A stretch of DNA of 64,000 nt. It comes from Pseudomonadota bacterium. GTDB lineage: Bacteria > Pseudomonadota > Gammaproteobacteria > Burkholderiales > Burkholderiaceae_C. Within the stretch, counting starts at the first letter, position 1. Every line of letters starts with the position of its first letter. The notes under the pieces were generated by a model. It was not told the DNA's origin, did no database searches, and saw nothing but the letters and a program-made list of their open reading frames with translations. The stretch is taken from assembly GCA_030538605.1 (NCBI GenBank), contig JAUNTQ010000006.1, positions 1-64,000 on the forward strand. The letters run 5' to 3'. Positions 37,200-47,097 of this stretch are shown here, in pieces. The position numbers and the translations under genes were made by a program.

Positions 37200-38105
37200 T
37201 CACACCGCCAGCCCAATCGTCAGCGTGCCGGTGTAGCCATTGGTGGCGTCGCCCGTGACGCTCATCATCTGCGTGCTGTAGCCGTCGCGAAACACGTTGT
37301 CGCTCGCCAGGGTGATGCGGTTCAGGTTGGTGAGGCTGCTGCCGTAGCCGCTTTGCGCATAGACGCTGCGGCACACGTCCTCGGGCAGGGCCATTTGCGA
37401 CACCAGGCTCCAGTCGCCAGCGGGCAGTGTGGTGGCAACGGTTTCGGTGGCGTAAACCTCGAAGTGGATGTGCGGCCAGCGGCCCGCATAGCAGCCGGGG
37501 AAAATGGTGGTGAATTCGAGTTCTCCGCTGCCGTCAGCCACTTGCACGCCGCGCAGATAATTTTCGCCGGTAATGCCGCTGCTGTACATGGAGTAATCGC
37601 CCTCCTTGGTGCAGTGCCACACGTACACCGCATAGCCAGGCAGCGCGGCGCAACTGGCATTGGTGTTGACAACCTTGAGCTTGAGCGTGAACGGCACACC
37701 GCTGGCGGTGCCGCTCGCGCCGCCCACGCTGCTGCGAATGTCGGAGCGCACAAAGCCTGCCAGCGTGAGCGCGTTGAGCGTCTGGCCCGATGCGGTGGTG
37801 CCATCGGCAGGGTAGGGGCCATTGGTTTCGGTGGGCTGGGCGGCACAGGTGGTGGTGCCTGTGCCTGTGCCGGGATCGGTGCCAGTGCCGGTGCCGGGGT
37901 CTGTGCCCGTGCCGGAATCGGCTCCGGTGTCGGGGTCACCGCTGTTGGAGCTGCCACCGCCGCAGGCGCTCAGCAAGGCGGGCGCCACGCCGCCCGCAGC
38001 GCCCAAGGCCAGCCAGCGCATGAGGTCGCGCCGCAATCGCACCGGAGGCTGCGCTTGCAGGTGCAACGAGGGGGAAAGAATGATGGGGGTGTCGCGACGC
38101 GGCAT
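37200..38105 (-). CDS. Exported intradiol ring-cleavage dioxygenase-like lipoprotein
   Basis: 301 residues. A Tat-type N-terminus (RLRRDLMRWLALGAAGG) ends in a lipobox LLSAC, then a low-complexity linker of repeated DPGTGTGT (about residues 58-85), then a domain of the protocatechuate 3,4-dioxygenase fold with TNGPYP, YVWHCTKEGDYSMYSSG (Tyr ligands) and GRWPHIHFEVYATE (two His ligands). This set could bind non-haem Fe(III). Members of this exported group have unclear substrates. The linker is encoded by GGTGCC/GTGCCG-type DNA repeats (about 37855-37935). Confidence 0.8.
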   Translation of the reverse strand: MPRRDTPIILSPSLHLQAQPPVRLRRDLMRWLALGAAGGVAPALLSACGGGSSNSGDPDTGADSGTGTDPGTGTGTDPGTGTGTTTCAAQPTETNGPYPADGTTASGQTLNALTLAGFVRSDIRSSVGGASGTASGVPFTLKLKVVNTNASCAALPGYAVYVWHCTKEGDYSMYSSGITGENYLRGVQVADGSGELEFTTIFPGCYAGRWPHIHFEVYATETVATTLPAGDWSLVSQMALPEDVCRSVYAQSGYGSSLTNLNRITLASDNVFRDGYSTQMMSVTGDATNGYTGTLTIGLAV

Positions 38106-38304
38106 ACATGACTCCTGGCTGATCGTTGAGACAGGGGGGGTATGTTATCGGGGCTTACGCAAGTCCGCCAGATGGGAGCCGTGCGGCACCTTGAAACGCC
38201 TGCGAAGAAATTCTTTTTGCGCAAGTCGTGGTTAAGTCGCGCGCCGTGGACATGTGTCAAGGGTTTTGACGAGGCGCTTCATGCAGAAAGGCAGAATAAA
38301 AAAA

Positions 38305-38382
38305 TAGCTGCTTGCGCCTGTCATAAGCCATATTCAGATATAAAAAAACCTGAAAACACCTAAATACATGCGCAAGCAGCTA
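38305..38382. repeat. AT-rich palindromic element, GCTTGCG family, copy 4
   Basis: Perfect 13-base arms TAGCTGCTTGCGC (38305-38317) and GCGCAAGCAGCTA (38370-38382). Downstream of the Crp/Fnr gene on the minus strand, followed by A/T runs, so it may end that transcript. Confidence 0.85.
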
Positions 38383-38404
38383 CTTTTAAAAAGCGCCACT
38401 GGCT

Positions 38405-39079
38405 TCAGCCCAAGGTCGTCAGCCGATCTTTCACCACAATCGCGCCGCCTTCCTGCGTCTCGATGAAGCCGCGCTCTTCCAAGTCTTTCATCACGCGGCT
38501 GACCATCTCGCGCGACGCGCCCACCATCTTGGCAATGTCCTGCCGCGAGATGCGCTCGCGAATCACCTTCTCGCCCTCGGGCGTGTCGGCGGCAAACTCC
38601 AGCAGCGCGCGCGCCACGCGGCCATACACGTCCATCAGCGCCAGCGACTCGATCTTGCGGTCGGCGTGGCGCAGCCGCTGCACCAGCCCGCGCATCACGG
38701 CGTAGGCCATCGAGGTGTTCTCGGGCAGGCAGCGCGCAAACTCCATGCGCCCCAGCATCAGCACGTCGGTCTGCACCTCGGCGCGCACAGTGGCCGAATG
38801 CGGCTCGTTGTCGATCAGGCTCATCTCACCGATATGGTCGCCCGGCTGCAAAGTAGCCAGGATCACCTCACGCCCTCGGCTGTCGGCTGTCACCACGCGC
38901 GCGCGGCCATTGAGCAAGATGAACAACGCGTTGGACTTCTTGCCCTGCTCCACGATCGTCTCGCTGCGCTTGAAGCGGCGCTTGACCACCGCCTCGGCCA
39001 CCGCGTTGGCCTGCGTCTCGGTCAACATCGAAAACAGCGGCACCCGACGAATCAGATCCAGGCTCGACAACATGGTCAT
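38405..39079 (-). CDS. Crp/Fnr-family transcriptional regulator
   Basis: 224 residues. The N-terminal cyclic-nucleotide-binding-like beta roll has LPGDHIGEMSLIDNEPH-type sequence (QPGDHIGEMSLIDNEPHSAT), then a long dimer helix and a C-terminal helix-turn-helix: ISRQDIAKMVGASREMVSRV. The recognition helix combines R-E (Crp-like) with S-R (Fnr-like), so its DNA word may be of either type. No N-terminal Fe-S cysteine cluster is present, so it is not a classical oxygen-sensing Fnr. Divergent from trxB. Confidence 0.9.
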   Translation of the reverse strand: MTMLSSLDLIRRVPLFSMLTETQANAVAEAVVKRRFKRSETIVEQGKKSNALFILLNGRARVVTADSRGREVILATLQPGDHIGEMSLIDNEPHSATVRAEVQTDVLMLGRMEFARCLPENTSMAYAVMRGLVQRLRHADRKIESLALMDVYGRVARALLEFAADTPEGEKVIRERISRQDIAKMVGASREMVSRVMKDLEERGFIETQEGGAIVVKDRLTTLG

Positions 39080-39122
39080 GGCAATACACCTCCGGCATTC
39101 GCGCCAATGTTTGAATTCTTAA

Positions 39123-40178
<1,056 letters not shown>

Positions 40179-40186
40179 TTTCCAGC

Positions 40187-40192
40187 TATAAT
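40187..40192 (+). promoter_or_regulatory. TATAAT -10 hexamer before rpmB-rpmG
   Basis: A consensus TATAAT shortly after the trxB stop. No good -35 is seen. It implies an untranslated leader of about 135 bases before rpmB, containing G/C-rich paired words (CCGGGACACGGGGC, GCGCCCCGGG) and AGCCAAGGCT followed by seven T, which may be an attenuator. Confidence 0.5.
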
Positions 40193-40336
40193 CGCGGGCT
40201 TTTCCCGAAAAAACCGGGACACGGGGCAACCGCCACCCCTTATCTGGCGAGGTCAAGTCAAGGCGAGTCGCGCCCCGGGTTCACCCCACGCAGCGGCGTC
40301 CAGCCAAGGCTGTTTTTTTCTTCCGGAGTCATCCAC

Positions 40337-40570
40337 ATGGCACGCGTATGCGAAATCACGGGCAAGAAGCCCATGGTCGGGAACAACGTTTCCCACGCCA
40401 ACAACAAAACCAAGCGCCGGTTCCTGCCGAACCTGCAATACCGCCGTTTCTGGGTCGAGAGCGAAAACCGCTGGGTGCGCCTGCGCGTATCGAGCGCGGC
40501 GCTGCGCCTGATCGACAAAAACGGCATCGACGCCGTGCTCGCCGACATGCGCGCACGCGGTCAAGCCTAA
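40337..40570 (+). CDS. rpmB: 50S ribosomal protein L28
   Basis: 77 residues, usual length. Starts [20 protein letters not shown], with [18 protein letters not shown] and C-terminal [12 protein letters not shown]. Binds 23S rRNA. rpmG follows 21 bases later, the classical pair. Confidence 0.97.
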   Translation: MARVCEITGKKPMVGNNVSHANNKTKRRFLPNLQYRRFWVESENRWVRLRVSSAALRLIDKNGIDAVLADMRARGQA

Positions 40571-40591
40571 TCACACGAAGGAGCTGACATC

Positions 40592-40762
40592 ATGGCTACC
40601 AAAGGCGGACGCGAAAAAATCAAGCTGCAATCCTCGGCCGGCACCGGACACTTCTACACCACCAGCAAGAACAAGAAGACCATGCCCGAAAAAATGTCGA
40701 TCATGAAGTTCGACCCCAAGGCGCGCAAGCACGTCGAATACAAGGAAGTGAAGCTGAAGTAA
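40592..40762 (+). CDS. rpmG: 50S ribosomal protein L33
   Basis: 56 residues, read directly from the sequence. Starts [20 protein letters not shown], with FYTTSKNKK and a basic C-terminus. ATG preceded by AAGGAGCTGACATC, a good ribosome-binding site. The CxxC zinc pairs of some L33 proteins are absent, as in the common proteobacterial form. Confidence 0.96.
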   Translation: MATKGGREKIKLQSSAGTGHFYTTSKNKKTMPEKMSIMKFDPKARKHVEYKEVKLK

Positions 40763-40785
40763 CTTCAGCCCCCACGGCCTTGCAC

Positions 40786-40807
40786 AAACCCGCCCCACGG
40801 CGGGTTT
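40786..40807 (+). terminator. Terminator after rpmG
   Basis: AAACCCGCC / GGCGGGTTT with a 4-base loop, followed by GTCGTTTTC. Confidence 0.8.
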
Positions 40808-40864
40808 GTCGTTTTCGAGTGGCAGCGGTCGTGCCGCCGCTAGAATCTCGCGCACAACGGCACA

Positions 40865-40952
40865 GGAAGAGTGGCAGAGTGGTCGATTGCACCGGTCTTG
40901 AAAACCGGCGACCCGCAAGGGTCCGTGAGTTCGAATCTCACCTCTTCCGCCA
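40865..40952 (+). tRNA. tRNA-Ser (anticodon UGA)
   Basis: 88 bases including encoded CCA. Acceptor GGAAGAG / CTCTTCC, anticodon stem CCGGT / ACCGG with loop CTTGAAA (anticodon TGA, reads UCA), a long variable arm typical of serine tRNA, and T arm GTGAG TTCGAAT CTCAC. Followed by a terminator. Confidence 0.95.
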
Positions 40953-40961
40953 AACGGCATG

Positions 40962-40990
40962 AAAAAAGCGGCTTCCGGGCCGCTTTTTTT
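40962..40990 (+). terminator. Terminator after tRNA-Ser
   Basis: AAAAAAGCGGC, short loop, GCCGCTTTTTTT. Strong U run. Confidence 0.88.
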
Positions 40991-41027
40991 TGTGCCCGCT
41001 TGATACGACAGCCAAGCAACCAATTCC

Positions 41028-41069
41028 TTGACCCGCATCATGTTCTTTGGCGCTGCCCGCCCGGATACT
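41028..41069 (+). promoter_or_regulatory. Candidate Fnr/Nnr-type box and -10 before napD
   Basis: TTGAC-CCGC-ATCAT at 41028-41041 matches 8 of 10 fixed bases of TTGAT-N4-ATCAA. About 22 bases downstream is GATACT (41064-41069), a 4/6 match to TATAAT, at the distance expected for an activator site near -41.5. This would make nap expression oxygen- or nitrogen-oxide-dependent. Confidence 0.5.
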
Positions 41070-41110
41070 CCTGACTCGTCATAAGGGTTTTTAACCAACA
41101 CAGGCAAGGT

Positions 41111-41473
41111 ATGAGCATTCTCGGCATCGTCGTCCGCACCCTGCCGCCCCGGCTGGCCGCACTGCGCGAGCGCCTGGCGCACACGCCCGGTGTCGATCTG
41201 GGGCCCGACCCTGGTGATGGTCGCCTGGTGGCCGTGATCGAAAGCACCGCCGACGAGCCTGCCGCCGCCATCATGGCTGCCATTGCCCGATGGCCCGAGG
41301 TGCACAACCTCTCGCTGGTCTACGAGCACAGCGATGCAGACCCGGATACCCCCAACGCATTCGACTTTCGCGCATGGCGCCAGAACGTGGGCGAATTCGC
41401 CCGCAGCCAAGGCACCGGCCCCCATTCCAACGTCCCCACAAGCGCCGCCCAAGGCACTGGAGAAGCCCGATGA
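41111..41473 (+). CDS. napD: NapD chaperone for periplasmic nitrate reductase
   Basis: 120 residues. Binds the Tat signal peptide of NapA and helps its maturation. Starts [20 protein letters not shown], with [12 protein letters not shown] near residue 66, the NapD ferredoxin-like fold. The C-terminal extension (from about 90) is Gly/Ser/Thr rich and longer than in E. coli NapD. Overlaps the napA start by 4 bases. Confidence 0.9.
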   Translation: MSILGIVVRTLPPRLAALRERLAHTPGVDLGPDPGDGRLVAVIESTADEPAAAIMAAIARWPEVHNLSLVYEHSDADPDTPNAFDFRAWRQNVGEFARSQGTGPHSNVPTSAAQGTGEAR

Positions 41474-44007
41474 AATCCGACCGCCGCATCTTCCTCAAGA
41501 CCCAAGCCATGACCGCCGCTGCCGCAGCAGCCGGTCTGCCCGTGGCCGCACAGGCGCAGCAAGACACCGCGCGCCCCGGCGCCGTGCGCTGGGACAAGGC
41601 ACCCTGCCGCTTCTGCGGCACCGGCTGCTCGGTGATGGTGGGTGTGCAAAACGACCGCGTGGTCGCCACCCAGGGCGACCCCGAGGCGCCCGTCAACCGC
41701 GGGCTGAACTGCATCAAGGGCTACTTCCTGTCCAAGATCATGTACGGCAAGGATCGCCTGACGACGCCGCTGTTGCGCAAGAAAAACGGCAAGTACGACA
41801 AGAACGGCGATTTCACCCCCATCAGCTGGGACGAAGCCTTCGACATCATGGCCGTCAAGTGGAAAGAGGCGCTGAAGGTCGACCCCAACGCCGTGGGCAT
41901 GTTCGGCTCCGGCCAGTGGACGATCTGGGAAGGCTATGCCGCCAGCAAGCTGTGGAAGGCGGGCCTGCGCAGCAACAACATCGACCCCAACGCGCGCCAC
42001 TGCATGGCCAGCGCGGTGACGGGCTTCATGCGCACCTTCGGCATCGACGAGCCGATGGGCTGCTACGACGACATCGAGCAGGCCGACGCCTTCGTGCTGT
42101 GGGGCAGCAACATGGCCGAGATGCACCCCATTCTGTGGAGCCGCATCACCGACCGGCGCCTCTCGCACCCCGACTGCAAGGTGGCCGTGCTCTCCACTTT
42201 CGAGCACCGCAGCTACGACCTGGCCGACCAGCCGATCATCTTCGCGCCGCAGACCGACCTGGCGATCCTCAACTACATCGCCAACTACCTCATCACCACC
42301 AAGGCGGTGAACCAGGACTTCGTCAAGAAGCACGTCAACTTCAAGGCGGGCGAGACCGACATCGGCTACGGCCTGCGGCCCGGCCATGCGCTGGAAAAAG
42401 ACGCCACGCAAAACGGCTACCCCGGTGCCGACGGCAAGCCCAAGGGCAACCCCAACGCGGCCAAGGACATCACGTTCGAGGAATTCGCCAAGTTCGTCAG
42501 CACCTACACGGCCGAATACACCAGCAAGCTCTCGGGCGTGCCGGTCAAGCAGCTGCAAGACCTGGCCAAGCTGTATGCCGACCCCAAGGTCAAGGTGGTC
42601 AGCTTCTGGACGATGGGTTTCAACCAGCACACGCGCGGCACGTGGGCCAACAACATGGTCTACAACATCCACCTGCTCACGGGCAAGATCAGCACGCCCG
42701 GCTGCGGCCCCTTCAGCCTGACGGGCCAGCCCTCGGCCTGCGGCACCGCGCGCGAAGTGGGCACCTTTGCCCACCGCCTGCCTGCCGACATGGTGGTGAC
42801 CAACCCCGAACACCGCCAGATCACCGAAAAGCTGTGGCAGCTGCCCGAAGGCACCATTCCCGCCAAGCTGGGCCTGCACGCCGTGGCGCAAAGCCGCGCG
42901 CTGAAAGACGGCAAGCTGCTGTGTTACTGGACCAGCACCACCAACAACATGCAGGCCGGCCCCAACATCAACGACGAGATCTACCCCGGCTGGCGCAACC
43001 CGAAAGCGTTTGTCGTGGTCAGCGACCCCTACCCCACCGTCAGCGCCATGGCCGCCGACTTGGTGCTGCCCACGGCCATGTGGGTGGAAAAAGAAGGCGC
43101 CTACGGCAACGCCGAGCGCCGCACGCAGTTCTGGCGCCAGCAAGTCAGCGCGCCCGGCCAGGCCAAGAGCGACCTGTGGCAGTACATCGAGTTCTCCAAG
43201 CGCTTCAAGGTCGAAGAGGTGTGGCCCGCCGAGCTGATCGCCAAAAAACCCGAATACAAAGGCAAGACCCTGTTCGACGTGCTGTTCAAGAACGGCAAGG
43301 TCGACAAATTCCCCATGGCCGACACCAGCAAGGTCAACGGCAAGTACATCAAGGACTACGCCAGCGCCGAATCGAAAGAGCTGGGCTTCTACCTGCAAAA
43401 GGGCCTGTTCGAGGAATACGCCGAATTCGGTCGCGGCCACGCGCACGATCTGGCACCGTTTGATGTCTATCACGAGCAGCGCGGCCTGCGCTGGCCCGTG
43501 GTGGACGGCAAGGAAACGCTGTGGCGCTTCCGCGAAGGCTACGACCCCTACGTGAAGAAGGGCGAGGACTTCAAGTTCTACGGCCACAAGGACGGCAAGG
43601 CCGTGATCTTCGCCCTGCCCTACCAGCCTGCCGCCGAGGCACCCGATAAGGACTACGACCTGTGGTTCTGCACGGGCCGCGTGCTGGAGCACTGGCACAC
43701 CGGCAGCATGACGCGCCGCGTGCCCGAGCTGCACCGCGCCGTGCCCGAGGCCGTGCTCTACATGCACCCCGACGACGCCAAGGACCGCAAGCTGCAACGC
43801 GGCATGCAGGTCAAGGCCGTCTCGCGCCGGGGCGAAGTGCTCATGCAGCTCGAAACCCGTGGCCGCAACAAGGTGCCGCGCGGGCTGATCTACGCGCCCT
43901 TCTTCGACGAAAGCCGCCTCATCAACAAACTCACGCTCGACGCCACCTGCCCGATCTCGAAAGAGACCGACTTCAAGAAGTGCGCCGTGAAGGTGGTGAA
44001 GGCTTGA
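41470..44007 (+). CDS. napA: Periplasmic nitrate reductase catalytic subunit
   Basis: 845 residues, usual length. Reduces nitrate to nitrite with a Mo-bis-MGD cofactor and one [4Fe-4S] cluster. Tat signal [12 protein letters not shown]; cluster cysteines in [10 protein letters not shown] and NCIKG; Mo ligand Cys in [13 protein letters not shown]; cofactor region [15 protein letters not shown]-terminal molybdopterin-dinucleotide-binding domain includes [19 protein letters not shown] overlaps the napD stop. Downstream, before napG, an ACGCAAAG-type inverted repeat sits inside the operon. Confidence 0.97.
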   Translation: MKSDRRIFLKTQAMTAAAAAAGLPVAAQAQQDTARPGAVRWDKAPCRFCGTGCSVMVGVQNDRVVATQGDPEAPVNRGLNCIKGYFLSKIMYGKDRLTTPLLRKKNGKYDKNGDFTPISWDEAFDIMAVKWKEALKVDPNAVGMFGSGQWTIWEGYAASKLWKAGLRSNNIDPNARHCMASAVTGFMRTFGIDEPMGCYDDIEQADAFVLWGSNMAEMHPILWSRITDRRLSHPDCKVAVLSTFEHRSYDLADQPIIFAPQTDLAILNYIANYLITTKAVNQDFVKKHVNFKAGETDIGYGLRPGHALEKDATQNGYPGADGKPKGNPNAAKDITFEEFAKFVSTYTAEYTSKLSGVPVKQLQDLAKLYADPKVKVVSFWTMGFNQHTRGTWANNMVYNIHLLTGKISTPGCGPFSLTGQPSACGTAREVGTFAHRLPADMVVTNPEHRQITEKLWQLPEGTIPAKLGLHAVAQSRALKDGKLLCYWTSTTNNMQAGPNINDEIYPGWRNPKAFVVVSDPYPTVSAMAADLVLPTAMWVEKEGAYGNAERRTQFWRQQVSAPGQAKSDLWQYIEFSKRFKVEEVWPAELIAKKPEYKGKTLFDVLFKNGKVDKFPMADTSKVNGKYIKDYASAESKELGFYLQKGLFEEYAEFGRGHAHDLAPFDVYHEQRGLRWPVVDGKETLWRFREGYDPYVKKGEDFKFYGHKDGKAVIFALPYQPAAEAPDKDYDLWFCTGRVLEHWHTGSMTRRVPELHRAVPEAVLYMHPDDAKDRKLQRGMQVKAVSRRGEVLMQLETRGRNKVPRGLIYAPFFDESRLINKLTLDATCPISKETDFKKCAVKVVKA

Positions 44008-44018
44008 AGAAAGTCCAT

Positions 44019-44113
44019 TGAACGCAAAGGGCGCAGAGGTTTCGCAAAACCCGCCAAAAAGATTGAATCGTTTTTCTGCGTCTTTTGCGTGATCTTGGCG
44101 ACTTTTGCGTTCA
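44019..44113. repeat. ACGCAAAGG inverted repeat between napA and napG
   Basis: Left GAACGCAAAGGGCGCAGAGG with TTTCGC, right TCTGCGTCTTTTGCGT and CTTTTGCGTTC. Hairpin-forming; it may stabilise or partly terminate the napDA message. Family also at 13741 and 17498. Confidence 0.75.
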
Positions 44114-44129
44114 AAGAAGTTTGAAGTCC

Positions 44130-44996
44130 ATGTCCATCAACCGCCGCACCCTCCTGCAAGGCAGCGCCACCGCCGCCACCGCCGCGCTCATCGCGGGCGG
44201 TGCGGCGGTGGTGGCGCGCCCTGCGGTGGCGCGGCCCGCGCAGGCCATTCGCCCACCGGGTGCCATTGCGGAAGCAGACTTTCTGGGTGCCTGCGTGCGC
44301 TGTGGCCTGTGCGTGCGCGACTGCCCGCCGCAAAACCTCAAGCTCTCCGCCTGGGGCGACGGCATGGCGGCGGGCGTGGCCATCGGCACGCCGTATTTCG
44401 AAGCCCGCGCCATCCCCTGCGAGATGTGCGAGGACATTCCCTGCGTCAAGGCCTGCCCCACCGGCGCGCTTGACCCCGCGCTGACCGACATCACCCAGGC
44501 CCGCATGGGCACGGCGGTGCTGATCGACCAGGAGAACTGCCTGAACTTTCTGGGCCTGCGCTGCGACGTGTGCTACCGCGTGTGCCCGGTGATCGACGAA
44601 GCCATCACGCTCGAGCGCATGAGCAACCCGCGCAGCGACCGCCACGCCATGCTGCTGCCCACCGTGCATGCCGAGCGCTGCACCGGCTGCGGCATGTGCG
44701 AAAAAAGCTGCGTGCTGGAAGAAGCCGCCATCAAGGTCGTGCCCCAGCACGTGGCGCGCGGCGAGCTGGGCCGCCACTACCGCCGCAACGTCGTTCAGCG
44801 CAGCGACGTGGGCCACGTGGGCCAGACCCGCAGCGGCGAAAAAGTCGAGGCCACGCCCGGCCTGCCCAGCTTCGACCAGCCCACCCAGCGCCTGCCCGAC
44901 GTGCCGCGCCAGGGCGACCTGGCCCCGCTGCGCTCGGGCGAGCAACCCTACCAGCCGCCATCCATCCTCGGTGGCCAGTCACCCGCCGCGCCATGA
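44130..44996 (+). CDS. napG: NapG ferredoxin-type quinol dehydrogenase subunit
   Basis: 288 residues. The Tat-like signal ([20 protein letters not shown]) is followed by four [4Fe-4S] motifs: [36 protein letters not shown] and [11 protein letters not shown]. Passes electrons from quinol (with NapH) toward NapA. The C-terminal 60 residues are polar and proline-rich. The ATG at 44130 is chosen for the RR signal near the N-terminus. Overlaps napH by 4 bases. Confidence 0.93.
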   Translation: MSINRRTLLQGSATAATAALIAGGAAVVARPAVARPAQAIRPPGAIAEADFLGACVRCGLCVRDCPPQNLKLSAWGDGMAAGVAIGTPYFEARAIPCEMCEDIPCVKACPTGALDPALTDITQARMGTAVLIDQENCLNFLGLRCDVCYRVCPVIDEAITLERMSNPRSDRHAMLLPTVHAERCTGCGMCEKSCVLEEAAIKVVPQHVARGELGRHYRRNVVQRSDVGHVGQTRSGEKVEATPGLPSFDQPTQRLPDVPRQGDLAPLRSGEQPYQPPSILGGQSPAAP

Positions 44997-45880
44997 ACAC
45001 GGTCGCGTCCCACGCTCATGCACCCCACGCCCTGCAAGTGGGCGAAGAAGCCATCCGCGACAAAGGCTGGTGGAAGGCCCACCAATGGCTGGTGCTGCGG
45101 CGGCTGTCGCAACTGGCCGTGCTGGGCGTTTTCATGCTGGGGCCGCTGGCGGGCGTGTGGCTCGTCAAGGGCAACCTCTCGTCCAGCATGACGCTGGGCG
45201 TGCTGCCGCTGACCGACCCGTTTTTGCTGGCGCAAGTCATCGCCACGCGCCACTGGCCCGAGCTGACCGCGCTGCTGGGCGGATCAATAGTCATCGCCTT
45301 CTACGCCCTGGTGGGCGGGCGCGTGTTCTGCTCGTGGGTGTGCCCCATCAACCCCGTGACCGACACCGCCGCCTGGCTGCGCCGCCGCCTCAACATCGCC
45401 ACCGGGCGCGCGCCCAGACGCAGCCTGCGCCTGTGGCTGCTGGGCGCGGTGCTGGCCGCCAGCGCCCTCACCGGCATGACGGTGTGGGAATCGGTCAACC
45501 CCGTCAGCATGGCGCACCGCGCCCTCATCTTCGGCGGCGTGCTGGCCTGGGGTGCCGTGGCCGCCGTGTTTTTGTTCGACCTGCTGGTGGCCCCGCGCGG
45601 CTGGTGCGGCCACGTCTGCCCCATGGGCGCGGCCTACCAGCTCATCGGCAGCAAGAGCCTGTTGCGCGTGTCGGCACGCCACTCGTCGCAATGCAACGAC
45701 TGCGCCGACTGCTACGCCGTCTGCCCCGAGCCGCACATCATCCCCGTGCCGCTCAAAGGCAAGCAGGGCGCCAGCCCCGTCATCGCCACGTCCGAATGCA
45801 CCAACTGCGGCCGCTGCCTGGACGTGTGCAGCAAGAACGTCTTTGTTTTCACCCACCGTTTCGATACCCGGAGAGACTGA
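44993..45880 (+). CDS. napH: NapH membrane ferredoxin subunit
   Basis: 295 residues. Four membrane helices with [14 protein letters not shown] and [11 protein letters not shown] motifs (paired CxxxCP), plus two C-terminal [4Fe-4S] motifs [14 protein letters not shown] and [14 protein letters not shown]. Forms the quinol-oxidising membrane complex with NapG. Its stop overlaps the napB start by one base (TGATG). Confidence 0.94.
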   Translation: MNTVASHAHAPHALQVGEEAIRDKGWWKAHQWLVLRRLSQLAVLGVFMLGPLAGVWLVKGNLSSSMTLGVLPLTDPFLLAQVIATRHWPELTALLGGSIVIAFYALVGGRVFCSWVCPINPVTDTAAWLRRRLNIATGRAPRRSLRLWLLGAVLAASALTGMTVWESVNPVSMAHRALIFGGVLAWGAVAAVFLFDLLVAPRGWCGHVCPMGAAYQLIGSKSLLRVSARHSSQCNDCADCYAVCPEPHIIPVPLKGKQGASPVIATSECTNCGRCLDVCSKNVFVFTHRFDTRRD

Positions 45881-46368
45881 TGAGAGCCACCTTGCACCTG
45901 CTCAAAGCCCTGTTGATCGCCGGCGCGCTGACCCTCTCGGCCACCGCCCCCGCGCAAACCGCCCCATCGGCAGCCGCCAACGCCGCGCCCAGCGGCCCCG
46001 TGCAGCTCGACTCGCTGCGCGGCGGCGCGCCGCTCGACCAGGCCCTGCCCATCAACCCCGCGCGGCAAGAGCGCGACCGCCCCCCGCACGAGCGCGACTT
46101 TGTGCAGCAGCCGCCGCTGATCCCCCACACCATCAACGGCTACCAGATCACCAAGAACTTCAACAAGTGCATGGACTGCCACGCCTTTCAGCGCGCGCGC
46201 CAAAGCGGCGCCACGCGCGTGAGCGTCACCCACTTTCGCACCCGCGAAGGGCAGGAGCTGGACAACATCAGCCCGCGCCGCTACTTCTGCACCGCCTGCC
46301 ACGTGCCGCAAACCGACGCCAAGCCTTTGGTCGACAACACCTTCACCCGCGCCCGTGGACTGCAATAA
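45880..46368 (+). CDS. napB: NapB dihaem cytochrome c subunit
   Basis: 162 residues. A signal peptide (LLKALLIAGALTLSATAPAQ) and two CXXCH haem sites, CMDCH and CTACH, with NFNKCMDCHAF and RRYFCTACHVPQTDAKPLV being NapB signatures. Electron carrier to NapA; needs the ccm genes at 51023-58862 for haem attachment. Stop followed 45 bases later by napC. Confidence 0.95.
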   Translation: MRATLHLLKALLIAGALTLSATAPAQTAPSAAANAAPSGPVQLDSLRGGAPLDQALPINPARQERDRPPHERDFVQQPPLIPHTINGYQITKNFNKCMDCHAFQRARQSGATRVSVTHFRTREGQELDNISPRRYFCTACHVPQTDAKPLVDNTFTRARGLQ

Positions 46369-46370
46369 AC

Positions 46371-46413
46371 ATAGCTTCCAGCGCCCGCCCCATCAGCGCA
46401 AAAGGCCTATTTC
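46371..46413. repeat. TAGCT-type repeat remnant between napB and napC
   Basis: ATAGCTTCCAGCGC, then CAGCGCAAAAGGCCTATTTC, the same word order as in 4328-4388 and 52143-52192. It fills the napB-napC gap and supplies no clear ribosome-binding site beyond AAAAGG. Confidence 0.5.
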
Positions 46414-47082
46414 ATGACCGACCCCAAATCCACCCCACCCGAGACCGACGCCCCCGCGCGCAAAGGCTTCATGGGCCGCCTGCTGGACATGGTGCGCACG
46501 CGGCGCTTTGCCATCCTCTCCTCGGCCTTCGTCGCCGGCATCCTGTTCTGGGGTGCCTTCAACACCGCCATGGAATGGACCAACCGCGAAGAGTTCTGCA
46601 TCTCCTGCCACGAGATGTACGAAAACGTCTACGTCGAATACCGCAACACCGTCCATTACCAGAACCGCACCGGCGTGCGCGCCACCTGCCCCGACTGCCA
46701 CGTGCCCAAGGAGTGGACGCACAAGATCATCCGCAAAATCCAGGCCAGCAACGAGGTGTGGCACCACCTGCTGGGCAGCATCGACACGCCCGAAAAATAC
46801 AACGCCAAGCGCGCGCAACTGGCCAGCAACGAATGGGCGCGCATGAAGCGCACCGACAGCCGCGAATGCCGCAACTGCCACCACTTCGAGTTCATGGACT
46901 TTTCAGAGCAGAACTCGCGCAGCGGCCGCCACCACCAGGCCGGCCTGACCAGCGGCATGACCTGCATCGACTGCCACAAGGGCGTGGCCCACACCCTGCC
47001 GCCCATCGAGCAGCACATTGGCGCGCCCAAGGCCAATCCGGCCGACCTGGGCAAGCCCGAGGTCGAGGCACCGGCGTACTGA
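46414..47082 (+). CDS. napC: NapC/NirT tetrahaem membrane cytochrome c
   Basis: 222 residues. One N-terminal membrane helix ([20 protein letters not shown]) and four CXXCH sites: CISCH, CPDCH, CRNCH and CIDCH. Moves electrons from membrane quinol to NapB/NapA. With NapGH present too, the cell has two quinol routes into NapA. Last gene of napDAGHBC. Confidence 0.95.
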   Translation: MTDPKSTPPETDAPARKGFMGRLLDMVRTRRFAILSSAFVAGILFWGAFNTAMEWTNREEFCISCHEMYENVYVEYRNTVHYQNRTGVRATCPDCHVPKEWTHKIIRKIQASNEVWHHLLGSIDTPEKYNAKRAQLASNEWARMKRTDSRECRNCHHFEFMDFSEQNSRSGRHHQAGLTSGMTCIDCHKGVAHTLPPIEQHIGAPKANPADLGKPEVEAPAY

Positions 47083-47097
47083 AGGCGCGGGGGGCGG

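Noticed and set aside
37855..37935. CRISPR-like or tandem array
   Set aside because: The GGTGCC/GTGCCG repetition is a codon repeat of the DPGTGTGT linker in the dioxygenase gene, without spacers.
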